Assembly (NCBI GenBank): GCA_905250125.1
Contig: CAJNOL010000064.1
Location: 124,001 to 188,000, forward strand
Length of the DNA stretch: 64,000 nucleotides
DNA from: Rotaria sordida
Lineage: Eukaryota > Rotifera > Eurotatoria > Philodinida > Philodinidae
Direction: 5' to 3'
This document shows positions 57,482 to 64,000 of this stretch, piece after piece. Both the position numbers and the translations under genes were made by a program. Below the pieces are notes generated by a model, which made no database searches, had not been told where the DNA came from, and saw nothing but the letters and a program-made list of their open reading frames with translations. The stretch's first letter is position 1; each line of letters begins with the position of its first letter.

Positions 57482-58932
57482 AGACAAAAACATGTGAAGA
57501 ATTGGAATTTTATATTGAAATTCAAAGAAAGTAAGGATGAAAATCAATGTTCAGATATATCGTGGAAACAGCAAATTTTTTCGAATGTCTTTTTGTCTTA
57601 TGCTGATTTTAAAAGTTTATTTTTTCAGATAGTTAGAAATAGATTTGTTTTACTACATAGATTAAATAAATAGAACATGATTTGGTAATTAAAGATTCGA
57701 AAATTTCTCTCTGAAATACAGAATCATCTAATAAATTTTCATTGATATCAAAGTCAGAGATGCCGGAAAACTTCTTGTTTTTTCTATCCATGGGTCATAG
57801 ACTTGGATTGAGCGAATTGAACACTAAGAGTAACCATTTTGGAAATTCGATTAGATATTGATACAAACACAAGCATTTGTTTTCTCGTGTAATATTTATC
57901 TATGATAAGTTGTGGTCATCGTACTAAAACCTATAGAACAACAATACATTTTCTTTCTTTTCATATGGATACTATACATAATGTTCATTCTTTCCATAGT
58001 CAATGTACTTGTTTCAAGTCTACTTGATTAGTTAGTTGAATTCTATTAAATATCTAAGCAAGTACTTGGAACAAGCACATCTACTGGTTAATAAATATTT
58101 AAAGGTGTCCACGAGTTATACAGGATTCGTCAAAAGCTTCTCCTATGGCAAGCGTCTGACTTGTCCAAGAGATACACAATAGATTTTACACTAATATAGA
58201 CACTACCAATTTCAAAAAAATTAAGAAAGATAGTTGTTTTGAAAATAAGTTACGAAACAGTTTTCTTCGGTACATATTCATATTTGCAATAGAACAAAAT
58301 ACATGATGATATTATGATAAAAACCGTATCGTCGTAGCTTTTCTAGTTCTTGTGTTATTTCCAAAATTGTTCTTCTTTGTTGGAGTAAGTAATAAATGTA
58401 GTAGAAGAAAGAATGCATGTAAAAAATTCATGTCTGTTTTTTATATGACTCTATGAATGCAGTCATTAATCAGTATGCTAATCATTATCGTTTTTTTTAC
58501 AGCACAAAAAAAAATATTCTCTTCCTCGGATGTCCCACTCTTGCCGTTTAATAATACTTGAATTTCACAAAATTCTAGATATTTCCAGTATTCGACACCA
58601 AAAAACATTAAGATCTATATAGATTCATACTGGACAAATTTTACAACAAAATATGTCTCCAAATTGGGATGAATGAGCCAGGGTTAACCCTAGAAAGCTC
58701 TAACTCATCCGGTATGTCTGATCGAAGCATTGATTCTATCATAAGAATTTAAGTAAAGTTTAAAAAAAAAAGCATTAGAACAAACAATTATTGTCTATCT
58801 ACTAGTATTTCGAGAAGTTTCAAAAAAAATTTTTTTAAATCTTTTTCTTTTTTCTTGAATCCATTAAAAATTAATATAATGAAGAAAGTTAGTTCTTTAT
58901 TCAAGAATTTATTTTGTTGTTCATTGACAATT
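57482..58932. other. No gene seen
   Basis: AT-rich intergenic sequence downstream of the small precursor gene on the minus strand. No exon or RNA gene recognised. Confidence 0.4.
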
Positions 58933-59464
58933 TTAAACAGAACGGCCAAGTCGTGGTGCTGCTCGTCTTCCATTAAGAGAAGAATCTACTTCAAGAGGAT
59001 AATCATACGTTGCATCATCATCACCAATATAATATCGGTCAGCATGATTCAAATGTGAAAGAATATGAGCTGGAATATGTCGACCAAGACGTGGTGATGC
59101 ACGACCAAGACGAGGTGAAGCACGACCAAGACGTGGTGCTGCTCGTTCAACAAGATCATCAGTAAATAAGATAGTTGGATAAATACTATCGAGCATTTGG
59201 TGTTCACTTAATTGTTCAAAATCAGTTGGTTTTGAATTAATACAAGAGCAACAAACTAATACAAAAAAAAAAGAAGAAACACGAATTTCTTAAAAAATCA
59301 ATATCAATTATATTCATATATACCAAAGAGAATAGTTGCAAGAACTAAAATCCAGTTTAATTTTACAATATTTGAAGATAGTTTTTGACTAATACCTATA
59401 AAAAAAAACTTTTTAATATTATAAAAAAAAAACAATTTTTATCTATACCTGTTGACAGTTTCAT
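58933..59464 (-). CDS. PRL-amide neuropeptide precursor
   Basis: Three exons, 59464-59449, 59395-59324 and 59255-58933, joined by 53- and 68-bp GT-AG introns, give 136 residues. Residues 18-35 form a hydrophobic signal sequence (WILVLATILFVCCSC). After an acidic spacer, three tandem units follow Glu-Arg at 66-67: AAPRLGR (68-74), ASPRLGR (75-81) and ASPRLGR (82-88). A fourth AAPRLGR (128-134) follows NGRR and is two residues from the stop. Each Gly-Arg is a standard amidation and cleavage signal, so predicted products are AAPRL-amide and ASPRL-amide, two each. The PRL-amide ending recalls the pyrokinin/CAPA/neuromedin-U (PRXamide) family. It is expected to enter dense-core vesicles and signal through a GPCR. 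Peptides of five residues are shorter than most pyrokinins and lack the Phe of FXPRLamide, so membership is inferred. Confidence 0.85.
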
Positions 59465-61395
59465 ATTGATAAATAGAAGGAAAAATATAATTGTGTATGA
59501 AGTTAGTGATGAAATGCAAACAGTTTCTTTTTTTTCTTTCGATCTTATATTTATTCAACGCTCGATGTTCTCGATGTCGTAGGTGTAGATTTCCTTTGAC
59601 GTTTATTTCAATTGCTTTTTTGATTGCTTATTGATGTCGTCTATGATAGTTTATGTAAGACAATACTTATCAATGTATTTTATATGCTGATTAAATTTTC
59701 TTTTTATATTTGCTCTTTATTGTCTCTATAGTTATCTACAATAGATTCATCAAATCAATATAGAGACAAGATATTTTTTATTATTATTAATAATAACATC
59801 AATTCTTGCCTTTTATAAGTATACTACTGCATTCTTTTATTTATTTTCATTAGGAAGAAACTTGTGATGTGCATATTGATTGTGATATCCGGTCACCATT
59901 GTTATTTGATTTTTCATGAAAAAACAAAGAAAAAAAAAAGAGATAGTTAATATAAAACAGAGAATAGATTGATGACATTGAAAATCTGTTTTTTTTTTGT
60001 AAAAAGCAACGAAAGAATAAATATCATAATTTTAATAAAAATTTTTGTACAGTTTGAATATTATTGTATACAAATCTTTGAATTTTATTTAAAAGAACAT
60101 GAACAAAAGACTTGGAAACTTAATTTCAAGAATAATATTAATACAAATAGTAGATAAACTCGAATATATTTTATTAATAAACTTGACGTTATTGGCTCGA
60201 ATAAAAAAAATATTTTTCTAACAACGGATAAAGGTATTCATATTTACTTCTAGATCAAAAAAAACTAAACAATTGCTATTGACTATTCCAAATAATTAAT
60301 TAACTGTTGTGAACTTGACCTTTAGAGAATAGAATTTCGATTCTTTCAGGCGATGCGAAACACTGTACAGTAACTGTTCATAAGTTATGTTTCTTTTCTC
60401 AATGCATAACTTAAAATCGCTATATTGTGTCGCGATGATCTAAAGATTGGAAAAGCATAAGATTTTCTTTTAAACGTTATTACAAAGTTCCGTTCGTTCT
60501 CAATTCGCCCCAAAGAATGATGATTTTGAAGAGAAAACTCTGGTTTTTTTAGAGATAATAAAAATGAGACTAGTGGCTATGAGATAAACACGAGATGGCG
60601 TTTGAATTTCTTTCGGTTCTGAAATGTGATGCGAAACTACAAATGTCGCTTATCGAAAAGATCAATGTCTCTTAAAGTACGAATCATTGTTTTTACGATT
60701 CATCATGAAACATTTTTCTCCAAAAGATAGTTATATTTTATTACAATAACATTTTTTCTCTTTTGCTGTATTCAGGATAGACACTAAGGTTCGAGTTATA
60801 TCTATAGTGAAATTTTCAGCAAGATCGTGCTTTAATGTCTCTAATGAACTGTCAACGAGAATCAGACAATACTCTATTTTCAAGATCATCGCGTCAAAGT
60901 ATCGACTTTAGACATATCATTGGAGAAAAAGCTAAATGCATTTGAGTATTACTTGACTGCAAAATGCAGTGCGAAGCATGAATATTGATAACCGAATAAA
61001 TCTAAACCTGAAAACAAAAAACGAGTAATCCTTGCTAGGATTTATCAAGAAATGTTACCTCGAAATAATAGTGATGTTTTATCCAAAGCGAGTTTTTTGT
61101 CGATTGTAGGTGTCAGACTATCAATCAGTTTAACGCCGACTATAACAGCAACAGCCACATTCAAAACCTAATTCACACTCAACATCTCATACTCATAAAC
61201 CGTTAAATTCAATGAAAAATTAGTTTCTTTTCAAATTTTCAGTTTTTACTTGCAAAAAACAACAAAAAAATGCAGTTTTTTCAGCGCTTTATTAAAAAAA
61301 GGCAACTCAACATGTTTTGTTTTATATTTTATTTTATTTCAATGTATAATCAAGAATTCATAATAGCAAGTTCTTCTAACACAATTAGCGTATTA
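59465..61395. other. No gene seen
   Basis: 5' flank of the neuropeptide gene and further AT-rich DNA. No promoter element can be called with confidence. Confidence 0.4.
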
Positions 61396-62269
61396 TTACA
61401 GCCAAATTTGGACACTATCATTAGAACAACGTAAACGACAAGGTCGACTAAGTGGATATTGATGTAGTTGTCGTCGAATTAAATGCGGGAAACAAGGTGT
61501 ATCAGAATAAGTTAGAGTAGAAAAGTTTATTCGAAGCCAAACAAGTTCCTGTAAATGGTTAACAAGCAAATAAATAACATTAACAATATGCTTTGTAGAT
61601 TTGTTTTTTCCATCATTAATTCGAGATGATTTCCATTGCCAGTGACCATATGAATCACAAATAGTAAACCAAAGTGTCTTTAACTTAGTAAATTGATTCG
61701 ACAATAATGTGCAAAAACGTTGAACATTTTGTAATGTCAATGATGCATCGTAGATGATCAGTGATTTTATCTAATCAATAGAAAATATAATTTATCCTAG
61801 TAAAATGAAAATAGATTTTAATTATTTGATACATTTCAATTTTAAGAAATTCGAGAAAAAAATTTACTTCAAATGAAAGTTACATATCAATCAAATTGAA
61901 TTTGCAGAAGAAATAATCTCTTTGACATATTTTTCTTTTAAAAAAGAATTTCTTACTTGTTGATTGATACGAGTTCCAAAATTATCTTTATTATGCAATA
62001 TCATGCGAAGTAGAATTCTTCTATCACCAATTATTTCTAGTGTGTGTACATTATGAGCAATGTATAATAATGACTGTAATGTATGTTGAGTAATAACATC
62101 ACTATGATTGATTTCAATGTGTGTTAATAATGACCAAGGAACTAACGATGATATAGAACATCCAGATTTAACAAGATTTCGAATACAATTGATCTTCTTA
62201 TAACCACACAGAGATAATGTATTAGCAAGTGGAAACAGATTTGTTGCATCAGTCGACATTTGACAAGAT
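61396..62269 (-). CDS. LRR/F-box-like family protein, C-terminal two exons
   Basis: Two exons on the minus strand, 62269-61957 and 61770-61396, join in frame (NNFGTRINQQ-type end, then IKSLIIYDASLTLQNVQRFC). The protein has leucine-rich spacing (LLTHIEINHSDVITQHTLQSL, in short stretches) and ends HQYPLSRPCRLRCSNDSVQIWL. That tail resembles a large family of F-box/LRR-like predicted proteins in bdelloid rotifers, recalled from general knowledge. No N-terminal exon is attached: upstream lies a polymerase-epsilon fragment. The gene is partial or broken at its 5' end; a start at 62292 would lie in the presumed intron. Function unknown. Confidence 0.55.
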
Positions 62270-62394
62270 CTAAATAGAATTAAAAGATTCATATAACTAA
62301 AAAACTTTTATTGAAGACATTCTTAATACAAATCAAATTTGATTTGTACGCCATTGGTTTAAATTGAAAACTTACTCTATCGAATCCTTATAAA

Positions 62395-63095
62395 TAAATA
62401 AAATCTGCTGATATGCTTGTTTCAAAGTAATTTTGAACAGCTCCTTGTAAATAAAGAATCATATTACAATAAAAAAACTGCTTCTTCTTGATCATTATTA
62501 TCATCAATTTGTGCTGTTTCACTTGACCATATATGAAATCCACCATAATTTATATCATCAAACCACTATAAACAATGGTAAATAGATTTAATTCTAAACA
62601 TATTGTTAATGTCGAATCTTTCAATTGAAGATAATTAAGAATAACTTTAATATATAAACATGTATCAAGTCAATGAGCAAAGTTTTATTGCTAAGATAAT
62701 CTTATCTAAATTTCTATAGATTGTTGTACTACCAATACGTTGTAATTCAACAAGTAATTGTTTACTAAAAGCAATTGTTGTGTTTCCAAAGAAAATCAGA
62801 AAGAATTATTTACAGTAATTTCCTCATAAAGCCTTAAATGGTCGTCTAAATGCTGGTTCATAAAGAAGACTTTTTTATCGATTGTAACCAGCGATAGAAA
62901 TGATCTAATTGCATATCAGCAAATATATTTGTATATGAATGAACATCTTGGAACCAGATTTGAATCATTTCTCGAAGAAGACATAATGCTAGTAAACATT
63001 GAGATGTTTTATCATATGCTGTTATGGAAATATTACTTATTGATGGAATTACGCCAGGACTATCTAACAGATTTTGTACAGTTGCATCAATACCT
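62395..63095 (-). pseudogene. DNA polymerase epsilon catalytic subunit fragment (C-terminal half)
   Basis: Minus-strand translation from about 63093 reads GIDATVQNLLDSPGVIPSIS, then LREMIQIWFQDVHSYTNIFA and LDHFYRWLQSIKKSSL, followed by YEPAFRRPFKAL in another frame. Next come FSKQLLVELQRIGSTTIY (about 62790-62730), WFDDINYGGFHIWSS (about 62575) and LQGAVQNYF (about 62430). These match in order the inactive second polymerase module of POLE. Stops and shifts (for example TGA at about 62861 and within 62810-62850) break the frame, and both ends of the gene are missing. It appears to interrupt an F-box/LRR-like gene. Confidence 0.6.
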
Positions 63096-63287
63096 TAAAA
63101 ACAGAACAATTAATTTATCTAGCGGATCACTGTTTATCCTAAAAGTCAATGGTCTTGATTGCATTACAGAAAACTCTAGTACATATAACTTAATTAAAAT
63201 TAAATAATCAGGTAGTGATCAACGGTCAATGGAAACGTTCTGTTATAATAAATATTTGAGAGAGCGATCTATGCAAGATTAACTCCT

Positions 63288-63420
63288 CTAGATTCTGAGA
63301 CTTCTGACATTGGGAAACTGATCAGCGACTGAATGATTCAGTTTCGAAAATAAAGATAAAATAGGCTCATCATAAAATTGAACGACTTTAAAAAGGGATA
63401 AACGACTTTTTTTTGTCAAA
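63288..63420 (-). pseudogene. F-box/LRR-like exon fragment
   Basis: Minus-strand frame SRLSLFKVVQFYDEPILSLF, then KLNHSVADQFPNVRSLRI and a stop. QFPNVRSLRI resembles the start of the leucine-rich part of the same family as 61396-62269. It may be the missing 5' part of that gene, now separated from it by the polymerase-epsilon fragment. Confidence is modest because the match is short. Confidence 0.4.
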
Positions 63421-63710
63421 TTCAATTCCACCTTTTGGTGTTCCAGTACTTCCACTTGTATACATAAGAACCGCAATATCTTGTTTTCCAAGTCTTTTAT
63501 TCAAAGTTTGTTCATCTAAATAAGAAAATAAATAAATGAAAATAATGAAGAGACATTGCCAATATGTACATTTTGTCCTTGTTCTTCTAATTGATTTAAA
63601 AGAATAAATTGAATAGTTTTTTTATCTTGTGGAACCTTGATTGATGCTGGTTTAGCAACAGCAGAAAAATAAATTACATGACGAACTTGTTCCGTTTGAT
63701 CTAATGTTGT
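63415..63710 (-). pseudogene. Long-chain acyl-CoA synthetase fragment (AMP-binding motif)
   Basis: Two exon-like pieces on the minus strand: 63710-63570 (LDQTEQVRHVIYFSAVAKPA) and 63515-63415, with a splice acceptor at 63517-63516. The second contains LGKQDIAVLMYTSGSTGTPK, the ATP/AMP-binding signature of the acyl-adenylate family. The DIAV.MYTSGSTG context fits ACSL3/4-type synthetases. Reading frames of the two pieces do not join cleanly, and the frame runs directly into the F-box-like piece. It is therefore a fragment, not an enzyme gene. Confidence 0.65.
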
Positions 63711-64000
63711 CTACAAAAAAACATGGAATATAGTTTATTCAGAAATCTGAATAACAATTTGAGAATATATTCTTACGAATGGATTTTTAAAAAACGTCTG
63801 GTTTATTTATTTTTCTTCAAAAGACTTTAATCGAAAGAGTTTCAATTCCAACACAAAATTTTGTTTTGTTCAAATTTTGAAAAATTATTGACAAAGTAAA
63901 CTCATGTGATGAGATCATTCACCTCTTTCTATGTGCATTTATTGAATCATTTATATACGGTAAACTTATTCGTAGTTTATAAGAGACAGAGGTGTAAAAC
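63711..64000. other. No gene seen
   Basis: AT-rich sequence at the right edge, possibly intron of whatever gene donated the acyl-CoA synthetase fragment. Confidence 0.35.

Overview
The window is 64 kb of AT-rich nuclear DNA from an animal. Protein-coding genes are split by many short GT-AG introns (about 46-80 bp), and two large genes also carry kilobase-scale introns filled with small transposons. The mix of signals points to a small invertebrate, most likely a bdelloid rotifer: low GC, tiny introns, a degenerate patch resembling a TGTGGG telomere repeat, F-box/LRR-like genes ending in a characteristic tail, and an ARM-TIR-type protein. That assignment is an inference; no rRNA or mitochondrial marker is present to confirm it.

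Layout. Bases 1-5970 are a degenerate satellite built from ~93-bp and ~96-bp monomers, with a clear four-monomer higher-order repeat of ~375 bp at 4080-5430. Bases 6278-8060 hold several different GC-richer minisatellites and self-complementary blocks. A tRNA-derived SINE with a 12-bp target duplication lies at 8683-9080. A mariner-like end, a telomere-like patch and a decayed 3.1-kb hAT transposon (9777-12922) follow. A hAT-type MITE sits at 14095-14538.

The gene-rich part starts at 15.3 kb: a UBE2K-type ubiquitin-conjugating enzyme (minus), a large N4BP2-type protein with P-loop kinase, CUE-like, DUF1771 and Smr domains (minus, 17977-28566), and a divergently transcribed KH-domain protein (plus, 33107-38039). 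After minisatellites, a foldback element and a decayed FLYWCH/MULE transposon (42968-44938) come an ARM-like/TIR protein with an in-frame stop before a SAM-like tail (45225-49029), a complete BRAP (IMP-type RING ligase) gene in 15 exons (51781-55867), and two further mobile elements. A small three-exon gene at 58933-59464 (minus) encodes a secreted precursor with four PRLG-R units, a predicted PRL-amide neuropeptide prohormone. The right end (61.4-63.7 kb) is a mosaic of gene fragments: F-box/LRR-like, a DNA polymerase epsilon C-terminal fragment and an acyl-CoA synthetase fragment.

The genes are not an operon or pathway. UBE2K, BRAP and N4BP2 are all ubiquitin-linked, but nothing in the arrangement shows a functional cluster. 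The most notable items are the neuropeptide precursor, the TIR gene whose domain order differs from SARM1, the higher-order satellite, and the many foldback and hAT-type MITEs within introns. All exon boundaries were read by eye from splice sites, reading-frame continuity and family similarity.
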